Of a stretch of DNA of 33,156 nucleotides, positions 22,261-30,847 are shown one piece after another. The notes under the pieces are model-generated. The model was not told the origin of the DNA and ran no database searches. It was given only the letters and a program-made list of their open reading frames with translations. How positions within the stretch are numbered: the first letter of the stretch is position 1; each line of letters starts with the position of its first letter. Position numbers and translations under genes: made by a program. Where the stretch lies: positions 1 through 33,156 of the forward strand of contig CBDUPF010000004.1 in assembly GCA_965369035.1 (NCBI GenBank). Reading direction: 5' to 3'. The stretch is from Aliishimia sp965369035. Lineage in GTDB: Bacteria; Pseudomonadota; Alphaproteobacteria; Rhodobacterales; Rhodobacteraceae.

Positions 22261-23257
22261 AGCGTTGGCCCTTCACGATCTTTTCTCCCAGAACCACGTC
22301 CTCTCCTGCCATGATGCGGTGGAACATCCCCATGTCGAGGTTGCGCCCGGTGACGATGGTCGCAACAGGCCCCGCGGGCGCGGGCAGCCGGCCGGACAGA
22401 AGTGCGGCCAGCCCCACCACCGACGCCCCTTCGGCCACGATCCGGTCCTCGTAGAACAGCACCTGCATCGCGCGGTAGATCTCCTCCTCCGTCACCAGCA
22501 GGGTTTCGTCGAGGTACTGATGGCAGAGCGGGAAGCTCAGCCGGTTGCCCTGCCCGATCCCGCCGCCGAGGCTGTCGGCGAGGCTCGCCACCTCCTCCAC
22601 CTCAACCGGATGCCCGGCCGCAATGGACAGATGCATGGCCGCCCCCCGGTCCATCGTGACGCCGATCACGCGCACCCGCGGGTTGACCGATTTTGCCGCC
22701 ACGGCCACGCCCGCCGCAAGGCCACCGCCCGAAAGCGGCACCAGGATCGTGTCCAGATCGGGCCGCGCCTCCAGCATCTCGAATCCGATGGTTCCCTGCC
22801 CCGCGATCACATGCGGGTCGTCGAAGGGCGAGATTTCGACCAGCCCCTCCGCCTCGACCAGCCGGAGCGATTCCGCCTGCGCCTCGTCCTGGCTGCGGCC
22901 CATGATACGAACCTCGGCGCCCAGCGCGCGGATGCCGTCCACCTTCGCCTGCGGCACCAGTTCGGACATGCAGATCACCGCGCGGATGCCCTTCGCGGCC
23001 GCGGCAAAGGCGACGCCCCGCCCGTGGTTGCCGGTGGAACAGCAGGTCACGCCGCGCGTCCCCTCTGGCAGGTTCGCCACCGCGTTCATCGCCCCCCGCA
23101 GCTTGAAAGCGCCAATGGGTTGCATGTTTTCGAGCTTCAGCAGAACATCCTGACCGACCTTCGCCGTCAGATACGGCGACGGAACCAAGGGGGTTGCATC
23201 GGCCACGCCGCGCAGTGTTTTCCGGGCGGCGAGGATTTGGGCAAGTGTGAACTCCAT
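22250..23257 (-). CDS. eutB: Ectoine utilization protein EutB (threonine dehydratase-like)
   Basis: This 335-aa fold-type II PLP enzyme resembles threonine/serine dehydratase but lacks the C-terminal regulatory ACT domain. The PLP lysine is K52 (PIGAFKLRGAMNA). The cofactor-phosphate loop is STGNHGRG and the glycine-rich loop is PLSGGGLAAG. In ectoine clusters EutB is thought to eliminate water from 5-hydroxyectoine, with EutC reducing the product. The start at 23257 (MEFTLAQILAARKTL) is typical for the family; the 93 in-frame residues before it cross the doeA promoter and are not coding. It diverges from doeA over 175 bases and overlaps eutC by 11. Confidence 0.86.
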   Translation of the reverse strand: MEFTLAQILAARKTLRGVADATPLVPSPYLTAKVGQDVLLKLENMQPIGAFKLRGAMNAVANLPEGTRGVTCCSTGNHGRGVAFAAAAKGIRAVICMSELVPQAKVDGIRALGAEVRIMGRSQDEAQAESLRLVEAEGLVEISPFDDPHVIAGQGTIGFEMLEARPDLDTILVPLSGGGLAAGVAVAAKSVNPRVRVIGVTMDRGAAMHLSIAAGHPVEVEEVASLADSLGGGIGQGNRLSFPLCHQYLDETLLVTEEEIYRAMQVLFYEDRIVAEGASVVGLAALLSGRLPAPAGPVATIVTGRNLDMGMFHRIMAGEDVVLGEKIVKGQRYVA

Positions 23258-23432
23258 GCCGCCAGTGATACGTGGGCACAGGCGCCTGGTCGACCGGGGG
23301 CGCGGAAATTTTCTGATTGACGGGCCCGCCCCCAAGCGCCCAAGTCTGGGGAAACGACCGCGCCGGGACGCAGCCGAAACGCAATGGCGCCGCACCGCAT
23401 CCGGGTGCCGTTGCAGCCACATGAGGACAGGA
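23258..23432. promoter_or_regulatory. Divergent control region between eutB and doeA
   Basis: This 175-base region must contain promoters for the minus-strand eutBC genes and the plus-strand doeA-deacetylase genes. A perfect ten-base palindrome, CAGGCGCCTG, lies at 23279-23288, 22 bases before eutB. A TTTTCTGATTGACG stretch near 23309-23322 is the only AT-rich patch. No operator can be assigned to a specific regulator. Confidence 0.5.
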
Positions 23433-24617
23433 ATGCCAATCGAATTTGCCCCGTTCAGCCAGGCCGAGTACGACCGCCGGATTGCGCGAACCCGCACGGC
23501 GATGGAGGCGGTGGGGATCGATGTACTCTTCGTCACCGACCCGTCGAACCAGGCGTGGCTGACCGGCTATGACGGCTGGTCCTTCTACGTCCATCAGGGG
23601 GTGATGCTCGGGATGGAGGGGGAGCCAGTCTGGTGGGGGCGGCACATGGATTCCATCGGCGCCGGCCGCACGGTCTGGATGCACCCCGACAACATCAAGG
23701 GCTATGCCGATTACTTCGTGCAGTCGACCGAGGTCCATCCGATGCAGGACCTCTCGCTTTACCTGCGGGCCATGGGCTTCGGCGAGGCGCGGATCGGGGT
23801 GGAGATGGAGAACTACTACTACTCCGCCCGTGCCCACGCGGTGCTGTGCCATGAACTTCCGGGGGCGCAATTCATCGACGCGACCGCCCTGGTCAACTGG
23901 CAGCGGATCGTGAAATCCGAGGAGGAACTGGGCTTCATCCGCAAGGCCGCGAAGATATCCGAACACGTCGTGGCGACCGCGATCGAGAAATCGCGCCCCG
24001 GCCTGCGCAAGAACGAGCTGGTGGCAGAGATCATGCATGCCGGCATCACCGGGGTTGGCGAGGACTGGGGCGATTATCCGGCCATCGTGCCGCTGACACC
24101 CTCGGGGCTCGACGCCACCGCGGCGCATCTGACCTGGAACGGCGATCCGATGCGCAAGGGCGAGGCCACGTTCTTCGAGCTTTCGGGCTGTTATCGCCGG
24201 TATCATGCGCCGCTCTGCCGGACGGTGTTCCTCGGCAAGCCCTCCGACGAGATGAAGCGCGCCGAACAGGCCCAGCTCGAGGGAATCGAAGCCGGGATAG
24301 ACGCCGCGCGGGCGGGCAACCGGACCTGCGACATCGCCAATGCCTTCATCGAGGTGCTCTACAAGTACGGCATCCAGCGCGAAGGGCGTTGCGGCTATCC
24401 CATCGGGCTCAGCTATCCGCCGGACTGGGGCGAGCGGACCGCCTCGATCCGGGCGGAGGACGAAACCGTGCTGGAACCGGGCATGACCTTCCACTTCATG
24501 CCCGCGCTCTGGCTGGAGACCTGGGGGCTGGAGACGACGGAGACGATCCTGATCCGTGACGATGGCCCGGCGGAAACGCTCTGCAACTTCGAACGCAAGC
24601 TCTTCGTGAAGGACTGA
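23433..24617 (+). CDS. doeA: Ectoine hydrolase DoeA/EutD (M24-creatinase family)
   Basis: This 394-aa cytoplasmic enzyme opens the ectoine ring to N-alpha-acetyl-L-2,4-diaminobutyrate. The N-terminal part (FVTDPSNQAWLTGYDGWSFY, residues 31-50) and the C-terminal part (IGLSYPPDWGER, EPGMTFHFMPALW) closely match Halomonas DoeA. It has the pita-bread fold of M24 peptidases but lacks the usual metal ligands, as in creatinase: the region around FFELSGCYRRYHAPLCRT has no DxD pattern. The start at 23433 (MPIEFAPF) has AGGA upstream; an ATG at 23421 is the alternative. The stop is two bases before the deacetylase start, consistent with the physical EutD-EutE complex known in other bacteria. Confidence 0.92.
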   Translation: MPIEFAPFSQAEYDRRIARTRTAMEAVGIDVLFVTDPSNQAWLTGYDGWSFYVHQGVMLGMEGEPVWWGRHMDSIGAGRTVWMHPDNIKGYADYFVQSTEVHPMQDLSLYLRAMGFGEARIGVEMENYYYSARAHAVLCHELPGAQFIDATALVNWQRIVKSEEELGFIRKAAKISEHVVATAIEKSRPGLRKNELVAEIMHAGITGVGEDWGDYPAIVPLTPSGLDATAAHLTWNGDPMRKGEATFFELSGCYRRYHAPLCRTVFLGKPSDEMKRAEQAQLEGIEAGIDAARAGNRTCDIANAFIEVLYKYGIQREGRCGYPIGLSYPPDWGERTASIRAEDETVLEPGMTFHFMPALWLETWGLETTETILIRDDGPAETLCNFERKLFVKD

Positions 24618-24619
24618 TC

Positions 24620-25780
24620 TTGGCCGACCTGCAAGACACCGTGGAGTTGCTGGGCGAGTTCATCGCCTATCCGACCGTGTCGTCGGAAAGCAACCTGTCG
24701 ATGATCGCCGCCATCGCGCAACGGCTGGAGGACGCGGGCGCGCGGGTGATGATCGACGGCGATGCGACCGGGGCAAAGGCCAACCTCTTTGCCAGCTTTG
24801 GGCCGGAACGGGACGGCGGGATCGTGCTGTCGGGCCATTCCGATGTGGTGCCCGTGGCCGATCAGGACTGGACTTCCGATCCGTTCGAGATGGTTGAGCG
24901 CGATGACAAGCTCTTTGGGCGCGGCACCTGCGACATGAAGGGGTTCATCGCGGCGGCCGTGGCCAAGGTGCCCGATTTCGCTGCCGCGACCCTCGACCGG
25001 CCGCTGCATTTCGCCTTCACCTACGACGAGGAGGTCGGTTGTGTCGGCGCGCAGGCGCTGGCCGCGATGTTGAAGGAAAACGGCATCCGCCCCGGCGTGG
25101 CGCTGATCGGGGAGCCCACGTCGATGCGCATCATCGAGGGGCACAAGGGCTGCTGCGAATATACCGCGCGATTCCACGGGCTGGCCGGGCACGGCTCCGC
25201 CCCGGATCGCGGTGTGAACGCGGTCGAATACGCCGTGCGCTACGTCGCGCGGCTTCTGGACCTGCGCGAGGCGCTCAAGGCCCGCGCACCGGCGGGCAGC
25301 CGTTTCGAGCCGCCCTGGACCACGATCAACACCGGCGCGGTCATCGGCGGTACCGCGCACAACGTGATCGCCGAGGTCGCGCAGGTCGATTGGGAATTCC
25401 GCCCGGTCCAGACCAGCGACATCCATTTCGTGAAGGCGGAGATCGAGGAGTACGTGCAACAGGTTCTCCTGCCCGCGATGCAGGCGGTCAGCCCGGACGC
25501 GACAATCACCACGGAAATCGTGGGCGAGATCGTCGGCCTGGAACCCGCGACGGTGAACGAGGCGCGGGACATCCTGATGGAACTGACCGGCGCGAACACC
25601 GCGGATGTGGTCGCCTTCGGCACCGAGGCCGGGATCTTTCAGGAACTCGGCATGTCGGCGGTGGTCTGTGGCCCGGGGTCGATCCAGCAGGCGCACAAGG
25701 CCGACGAGTTCGTGTCGCTGGACCAGATGCGCCAGTGCCTTGCCATGCTCGACCGGTTGCAGGCCCGCCAGAGCGTCTGA
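24620..25780 (+). CDS. M20-family (ArgE-like) deacetylase, probable N-acetyl-diaminobutyrate deacetylase
   Basis: This 386-aa metallohydrolase resembles acetylornithine deacetylase. The metal and catalytic residues are H73 and D75 (SGHSDVVP), D105 (GTCDMKGF), the E137-E138 pair (TYDEEVGC) and a late His (QQAHKADEF). It starts with a rare TTG, two bases after the doeA stop, with GAAGGA as Shine-Dalgarno. No ATG is available before residue 28 and the N-terminus LLGEFIAYPTVSSES is conserved, so the TTG is well supported. N-acetyl-diaminobutyrate is one carbon shorter than N-acetylornithine, so activity on the DoeA product is likely. The classical EutE/DoeB belongs to a different fold family (AstE/aspartoacylase). 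Function is inferred from coupling with doeA. Confidence 0.85.
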   Translation: MADLQDTVELLGEFIAYPTVSSESNLSMIAAIAQRLEDAGARVMIDGDATGAKANLFASFGPERDGGIVLSGHSDVVPVADQDWTSDPFEMVERDDKLFGRGTCDMKGFIAAAVAKVPDFAAATLDRPLHFAFTYDEEVGCVGAQALAAMLKENGIRPGVALIGEPTSMRIIEGHKGCCEYTARFHGLAGHGSAPDRGVNAVEYAVRYVARLLDLREALKARAPAGSRFEPPWTTINTGAVIGGTAHNVIAEVAQVDWEFRPVQTSDIHFVKAEIEEYVQQVLLPAMQAVSPDATITTEIVGEIVGLEPATVNEARDILMELTGANTADVVAFGTEAGIFQELGMSAVVCGPGSIQQAHKADEFVSLDQMRQCLAMLDRLQARQSV

Positions 25781-25782
25781 AG

Positions 25783-26940
25783 TCAGTTCCGCTGGCGGTC
25801 GTCGAGCCCCAGGCCACGCCCGATGATCTCGCGCATGATCTCCGATGTACCCGCATAGATGCGGCTGATCCTTGCGTCGGAATAGAGACGGGAGATCTCG
25901 TATTCGTCCATGTAACCCGCGCCACCATGGAGTTGCAGGCATTCGTCGACCACGCGCCCCTCCACCTCGGAGGTGAAAAGCTTGGCCTCCGCAGCCATTT
26001 CGGCCGACAGTTCGCCCTTCAGGTGCTCGCGCACGCAATGGTCGGTCAGTGCCCAGGCCGCGTCGAGTTCCGTGCGCATCGAGGCCATCTTGAAGCGGGA
26101 ATTCTGGAACGTCCCGATGGCCTGTCCAAAGGCACGCCGCTCCATGATGAACTCCATTGTCCGGCCGAAGGCGTATTCGGCCCTTGCCATGAAGCCCGCG
26201 GCGCCGATCAACCGCTCTTCCGCAAGGTTCTGCATCATGATCCTGAACCCGCCGCGCGGGTTGCCCAGAACGTTTTCCCTGGGCACCTTCACGTCGTCGA
26301 AGAAGAGCTCCGCCGTATCCTGGCTCGGCAGCCCCATCTTCTTGAGGTTGCGCCCTCGGGAGAAGCCGTCCCAGCCGTCCTCGACCAGGAAAAGCCCGAT
26401 CTCGTGGCTGGCCTCCGGGTTCGTGCGCGCTGCGACGATGACGAGACCGGCGAGAAATCCGTTGGAGATATAGGTCTTCGACCCGTTCAGAACCCAATGG
26501 TCGCCCATGTCGACTGCACGGGTCTTGATCCCCGCGAGGTCCGACCCGGTACCGGGTTCGGTCATGGCGATGGCAAGGATGATGTCGCCGGAAACGATGC
26601 CGGGCATGTAGCGGTCGCGCTGTTCGTCCGAGGCGACCCCCTGCATGTAGGGCCCCGCGATGCGGTTGTGCAGCGCAAGAAAGAAACCCGGTTCACGCGC
26701 GGCGATCTCCTCGTTGAGGATCATGTCGAAGCGGAAGTCCTGCACGCCGAGCCCGCCGTATTTCTCATCGGCATACATGCAGAGCAAGCCCTGCGCCCCG
26801 GCGCTTTTCCAGACCTCGCGGCTGACGCATCCGGCCTCGCGCCATTCCTCGCTATGCGGAAAGACCTCCCGTTCGGCCCAGGCACGGACGGTCTTGCGAA
26901 ACATCTCGTGCTCTTCCTCGTAAATCGTGCGTTTCAGCAT
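25783..26940 (-). CDS. Acyl-CoA dehydrogenase (long-chain type active site)
   Basis: This 385-aa FAD-dependent dehydrogenase introduces a double bond next to the CoA thioester. The FAD/substrate motifs are AMTEPGTGSDLAGIKT (125-140) and WVLNGSKTYISNG. The late RIYAGTSEIMRE has Ala (363) where medium-chain enzymes have the catalytic Glu. Instead E242 in LAEERLIGA sits where long-chain and isovaleryl-CoA dehydrogenases have their base, so the active site is complete. GGGGGAA lies before the ATG. It is the last gene of the liv-ligase operon and ends two bases from the convergent deacetylase gene. The substrate is unknown. Confidence 0.92.
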   Translation of the reverse strand: MLKRTIYEEEHEMFRKTVRAWAEREVFPHSEEWREAGCVSREVWKSAGAQGLLCMYADEKYGGLGVQDFRFDMILNEEIAAREPGFFLALHNRIAGPYMQGVASDEQRDRYMPGIVSGDIILAIAMTEPGTGSDLAGIKTRAVDMGDHWVLNGSKTYISNGFLAGLVIVAARTNPEASHEIGLFLVEDGWDGFSRGRNLKKMGLPSQDTAELFFDDVKVPRENVLGNPRGGFRIMMQNLAEERLIGAAGFMARAEYAFGRTMEFIMERRAFGQAIGTFQNSRFKMASMRTELDAAWALTDHCVREHLKGELSAEMAAEAKLFTSEVEGRVVDECLQLHGGAGYMDEYEISRLYSDARISRIYAGTSEIMREIIGRGLGLDDRQRN

Positions 26941-26966
26941 GTGAGATTCCCCCGGTCGGGCAGAGC

Positions 26967-26993
26967 GAAGGCGGCCCCGAAAAGGCCGCCTTC
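26967..26993 (-). terminator. Hairpin between the Liv-type binding protein gene and the dehydrogenase gene
   Basis: A perfect ten-base stem (GAAGGCGGCC/GGCCGCCTTC) with a seven-base loop begins 20 bases after the binding protein stop. No T run follows on the minus strand, and the dehydrogenase gene continues in the same direction. It more likely stabilises the upstream mRNA and partly attenuates than fully terminates. Confidence 0.65.
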
Positions 26994-27013
26994 CGGGTGA
27001 TGCTACGGCAGGA

Positions 27014-28192
27014 TCAGGATCCGGTGCCGACGTCGATGGTTTTCACCAGCACCCAGCTGCCGTTCTCGACCTTGGAGACGAAGATCTCCTCCGCACCGAC
27101 ATGGTCCTCGGCGCTGAAGGACACCGTGTTGCCACTGATCTCATCGGTGTAGTTGAGCGACTCCATCGCCGCGATGAACCCCTCGCGGGTCAGGTCCGGC
27201 CCGGCGGCTTCAAGCGCCTCGACCAGGATCTGCGCCGCGGACCGGCCCAGAAGCGCCCCGGTACCCGGAAGATCCTCGCCGGTCGCGGCTTTCCACTCGC
27301 CGACCCATTCGGCCACCGCAGGATTGTCGAGCCGTCCCTCGATGTCCTGCCAGCCCGAACCGGCATAGACATTGCCCGACACACCCTGCTGCGCCAGACC
27401 CTTGGCGACGACCGTGTGGAAGCCCGCGCTGGAAAGCAGGAACTTCGTGTCCATGCCCAGCTTGTTGGCCGTGGCGATCGCGTTGATGACCTGGCCGATG
27501 CCCAGCGCCATACCGACGGTGTCGCAGCCCGCGTCCTTCACCTTGCCCAGCGCGCCGGTGAAATCGGTCTCGTCGGGCTTGTGAGAGATCGTCGGTCCGA
27601 CTTCGATCCCCAGGTCGGCGGAGGCATCGATCACGGCCTCCTCGATCTCCTTGCCGAAATCCGTGGGCAGGATCATGTTGCAGAATTTCTCCGCGCCCTC
27701 GCTTTCGACCATGTACTTCGCGCTTTCCTTCACCGCGTCGTAGTAGGAGGCCGTGCCCGCGAATTTCCACGGCGCGGGCGGATCGACCATCTGGCGCGCG
27801 GCCGTGAGCGGGGAGACGTTGGGGATGCCCTTCGGCTCCATCAGCTGGAACAGCGCGATGTTGTGCGGCGTGCCGAGGCTCAGCAGCATCGCGAAGACCT
27901 CGTCGCGGTTGATCAGCTTGTTGCCCGCCTGCACCGCCTTGGGTACCTGGTAGCCGTGATCTTCCACGATGTAGTTGATCTGTCGCCCGTGCACCCCGCC
28001 GGCTGCGTTGATCTTCTTGAAATACTCCTGCGCCGCCGTGACGGCAGGAACGGAGAACGGTGCAAAGATGCCGGACAGGTCATGCGCCCCGCCGATCCTG
28101 ATCTCGTCCTCGGTGACGCCCGGCGATTCCGCCCAGGCGGGCGCCGCCAATCCGATCGCCGCCGTGGCGGCCAGTGCCTTGAGTAGTCTCAT
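27014..28192 (-). CDS. Liv-type ABC transporter substrate-binding protein
   Basis: This 392-aa periplasmic binding protein has a Sec signal peptide (MRLLKALAATAAIGLAAPAWA, cut before E-S). The start of the type I periplasmic fold follows (DEIRIGGAHDLSGIFAPFS). It belongs to the family of leucine/isoleucine/valine and aromatic-acid binding proteins (PF13458 type). The ATG is preceded by GGGAGAG. It lies between an acyl-CoA ligase and an acyl-CoA dehydrogenase in the liv operon, which argues for a carboxylic acid ligand rather than an amino acid. Hairpins stand on both sides of the gene (28211-28228 and 26967-26993), which may give it a different mRNA level from its neighbours. Confidence 0.9.
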   Translation of the reverse strand: MRLLKALAATAAIGLAAPAWAESPGVTEDEIRIGGAHDLSGIFAPFSVPAVTAAQEYFKKINAAGGVHGRQINYIVEDHGYQVPKAVQAGNKLINRDEVFAMLLSLGTPHNIALFQLMEPKGIPNVSPLTAARQMVDPPAPWKFAGTASYYDAVKESAKYMVESEGAEKFCNMILPTDFGKEIEEAVIDASADLGIEVGPTISHKPDETDFTGALGKVKDAGCDTVGMALGIGQVINAIATANKLGMDTKFLLSSAGFHTVVAKGLAQQGVSGNVYAGSGWQDIEGRLDNPAVAEWVGEWKAATGEDLPGTGALLGRSAAQILVEALEAAGPDLTREGFIAAMESLNYTDEISGNTVSFSAEDHVGAEEIFVSKVENGSWVLVKTIDVGTGS

Positions 28193-28210
28193 TGTTCTCT
28201 CCCTGATTGA

Positions 28211-28228
28211 GACCGGGTCCCGCCGGTC
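28211..28228. repeat. Small hairpin at the end of the acyl-CoA ligase gene
   Basis: Six-base arms GACCGG and CCGGTC with a six-base loop overlap the ligase stop codon and end 19 bases before the binding protein start. It could be an mRNA processing point. Confidence 0.4.
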
Positions 28229-30065
28229 AGTACATGTCGTCGATCAGCGCCGCGTGGCGCTCGTTCACGAAGTTCCGTTTCAGCTTCATCGTCGGCGTCA
28301 GTTCCTCGTCCTCCGCCGTCAGCAGGATGTCGATCAGCCGGAAATCCTTGATCTGTTCGACCTGCGCGAATTCCCGGTTGGTGTCCTGCACGACCTCGCC
28401 GATCAGGTCCCGCACCTCCGCCGCGCGCGTCAGCGAGGCGAAGTCGGAGAAGGGGATCTGCCGGTCCTGCGCGAATTTCTCCACGTTCTCCTGGTCGATC
28501 ATGATGAGGCAGGTCAGGTACTTGCGCCGGTCCCCGATCACCACTGCATCGGAGATGTAAGGCGAGAATTTCAGCCGGCTCTCGATCTCCGCCGGGGCGA
28601 TGTTCTTGCCGCCTGCGGTGATGATGATGTCCTTGATCCGGCCGGTGATCGTGACGAACCCGCGGTTGTCGATGCGCGCCACGTCGCCGGTCTTGAGCCA
28701 GCCATCCTCCGTCATCGTCTCCGCCGTCTTGGCCGGGTTGTTCCAGTACCCGGCAAAAACCGCCGATCCGCCGACCTCCAGTTCGTTCGCCCGCCCCAGC
28801 CGCAGACCGACGCCCGGCAGCGCGACGCCGACGCTTCCGATGCTGTTCCGGTCGAGCGTGTTAAGCGTTGCGACCCCGCTCGTCTCGGTCATGCCGTAGC
28901 CCTCCAGAAGCGGCACGCCGATGGCACCGAACCAGCGGATCAGGTCGGGCGAGATCGGCGCCGCACCGGAGGTCACCCGGCGCGCCCGCGAAAGCCCCAG
29001 CATCCGGCGCAGGTTCGCCAGCACGAGAATATCGGCCAACGTGTTCTGGAGCCTCAACCAGGCGCCAACGGGCTTCTCCTCCTCGTGGGCATTGGCCACG
29101 GCACGGCCCACGCGAACGGCCCAGTCGAATGCCTTCCGCCCGAAGAACCCCGCTTCGGACCGCATGATCATCACGCGGGAATGCATCTTTTCCCAGATCC
29201 GCGGGACACCGGCGAAATGATGCGGGCTGACTTCCTGCAGGTTCTCGAACACCGTCTCCGGGCTTTCGGCGAAATTGACCGTGGAGCCGGACCGGATCGG
29301 CGCTTCGACCGACACCAGACGCTCCAGCACGTGGCAGAGCGGCAGAAAGCAGAGCTGTTCGTCCGCCTCGTCGAAATCCAGCATGTCGGCACCCGCGACA
29401 AGCTGGAACATCATGTTGCGGTGGCTCATGACTGCGCCCTTCGGGGGCCCGGTGGTGCCGGAGGTGTAGATGATCATGCGGGCGTCGGCCGGTGTGACCG
29501 CGTTCAGCAACTCCTCGAACCGGCCGGGGTGCGATTTCGCCTCCTCCTCCCCCATCGCCATGAGGTCGTCGAGGAACATGACCTGCGGGTCCGAAAAGGT
29601 CGCCAGCCCGTCGCGGTCGAAGACGATCACATGCCTGATGCCCGGCATCTTGTCGCGCGCTTCCAGGAACTTGTCGAGTTGCTCGTCATTCTCGAGGAAA
29701 AGCACGCTGGCCGTGGAGTCGTTGGCCAGGTAGGCAAGCTGCGACGCGCTGTCGGTGGTGTAGACCCCCGTGGGGATCGCGCCCACCGCAGCCGTGCCGA
29801 GGTCACAATACAGCCATTCGCGCCGATCCTCGGACAGGATCAGCACAGGTTCACCCGGTTTCACACCCAGCTTCAGCAGGCCGAGGCCGATCCGTCTGGC
29901 GCCGTTGTAGTAGTCGTTCCAGGAATATTCCTGCCAGATGCCCAGCTCCTTGGCGCGGTGGGCGTGGCGGTCGCCGTATTTCCGGCACCGGTCGGCCCAG
30001 AGCTTCACGATCGTGTCGCAGCCATCGATCGTGATGACCTGGGTATCCGGGCGGCTCATCTCCAT
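28227..30065 (-). CDS. AMP-forming long-chain-type acyl-CoA ligase in a liv operon
   Basis: This 612-aa adenylate-forming enzyme joins a carboxylic acid to CoA with ATP. The motifs in order are IIYTSGTTGPPKGAVMSH (about 198-215, phosphate loop), YGMTETSG, WLKTGDVARID and GRIKDIIITAGGKNI (hinge region). The overall form is FAA1-like (COG1022) rather than FadD. Start 30065 has AAGG upstream; an ATG at 30059 would give an ATGA overlap with livF but has no ribosome site spacing. Being embedded between livF and the binding protein gene, it probably activates the imported acid. Chain length and substrate cannot be read. Confidence 0.92.
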   Translation of the reverse strand: MEMSRPDTQVITIDGCDTIVKLWADRCRKYGDRHAHRAKELGIWQEYSWNDYYNGARRIGLGLLKLGVKPGEPVLILSEDRREWLYCDLGTAAVGAIPTGVYTTDSASQLAYLANDSTASVLFLENDEQLDKFLEARDKMPGIRHVIVFDRDGLATFSDPQVMFLDDLMAMGEEEAKSHPGRFEELLNAVTPADARMIIYTSGTTGPPKGAVMSHRNMMFQLVAGADMLDFDEADEQLCFLPLCHVLERLVSVEAPIRSGSTVNFAESPETVFENLQEVSPHHFAGVPRIWEKMHSRVMIMRSEAGFFGRKAFDWAVRVGRAVANAHEEEKPVGAWLRLQNTLADILVLANLRRMLGLSRARRVTSGAAPISPDLIRWFGAIGVPLLEGYGMTETSGVATLNTLDRNSIGSVGVALPGVGLRLGRANELEVGGSAVFAGYWNNPAKTAETMTEDGWLKTGDVARIDNRGFVTITGRIKDIIITAGGKNIAPAEIESRLKFSPYISDAVVIGDRRKYLTCLIMIDQENVEKFAQDRQIPFSDFASLTRAAEVRDLIGEVVQDTNREFAQVEQIKDFRLIDILLTAEDEELTPTMKLKRNFVNERHAALIDDMY

Positions 30066-30847
30066 GTCTTGCGCCTTTTCCAGCGTTTCTGGCCGCGCTG
30101 CCCGCCTTCAGAGGATTTCCCGAGGTAGAATTCCTGGATGTCCTGGGAATTGCGCAGCATCTCGGCGCTGCCGGCCATCACGATGCGCCCGGTCTCCAGC
30201 ACGTAGCCCTTGTGGGCCGTGGCGAGCGCGATATGCGCGTTCTGTTCGACCACCAGCATGGTCACGCCCTGTTCCGCGTTGAGCCGGGCGATGATCCCGA
30301 AGATCTCCTGCGTCAGCAGCGGGGACAGCCCCAGCGACGGCTCGTCGAGCAGCATCAACCGCGGCTTGGCCATCAGTCCGCGCCCGATGGCCAGCATCTG
30401 CTGTTGCCCGCCGGACAGGAATCCCGCCGCCTGGCGGCGACGCTCCTTGAGGATCGGGAAATAGCTGTAGACCAGTTCCAGGTCGTCGGCGATGGGATCG
30501 CGCCGGGTGAAGGCGCCCAGCCGCAGGTTTTCCTCGATGGTGAGATAGGGGAAGACCTCGCGCCCCTCCGGCACCAGCGACAGGCCCTTCTTGACGATCC
30601 GGTCGGGCTGCTGCCGCGCGATCTGGTCGCCCAGGAACTTGATCTGGCCCTTTTCCGGGTCCATGAGGCCGCAGATCGTCTTCATCAGCGTGGTCTTGCC
30701 GGCCCCGTTCGCGCCGAGGATGGTGACGATCTCCCCCTGTTCCACGTCGATGGAAACGCCGCGCAGCGCCATGATCGCGCCATAGAACGTCTCCACGTTG
30801 CGGACGGAGAGGACCGGCGCGGCCGCAACGGTGCGCGGCGCGGTCAT
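30056..30847 (-). CDS. livF: Liv-type ABC transporter ATP-binding protein LivF
   Basis: This 263-aa ATPase has Walker A GANGAGKTT (about 44-52), signature LSGGQQQM, Walker B LMLLDEPSLGLSP and the H-loop region. It powers import through LivH/LivM together with LivG. It is about 25 residues longer than E. coli LivF (237 aa), because of extra residues at both ends; the C-terminal part is a basic tail after FYLGKSSEGGQ (RGQKRWKRRKTWR). The start overlaps the livG stop by ATGA, and the end overlaps the ligase gene. The tail is unusual for amino-acid LivF but I have seen similar basic tails in ligase-linked liv systems (recollection, not checked). Confidence 0.93.
   Translation of the reverse strand: MTAPRTVAAAPVLSVRNVETFYGAIMALRGVSIDVEQGEIVTILGANGAGKTTLMKTICGLMDPEKGQIKFLGDQIARQQPDRIVKKGLSLVPEGREVFPYLTIEENLRLGAFTRRDPIADDLELVYSYFPILKERRRQAAGFLSGGQQQMLAIGRGLMAKPRLMLLDEPSLGLSPLLTQEIFGIIARLNAEQGVTMLVVEQNAHIALATAHKGYVLETGRIVMAGSAEMLRNSQDIQEFYLGKSSEGGQRGQKRWKRRKTWR

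Noticed and set aside
25849..25866. Apparent loss of the catalytic Glu in the acyl-CoA dehydrogenase (IYAGT instead of IYEGT)
   Set aside because: Long-chain and isovaleryl-CoA dehydrogenases carry the base at another position. E242 in LAEERL fits that site, so the enzyme is likely active.
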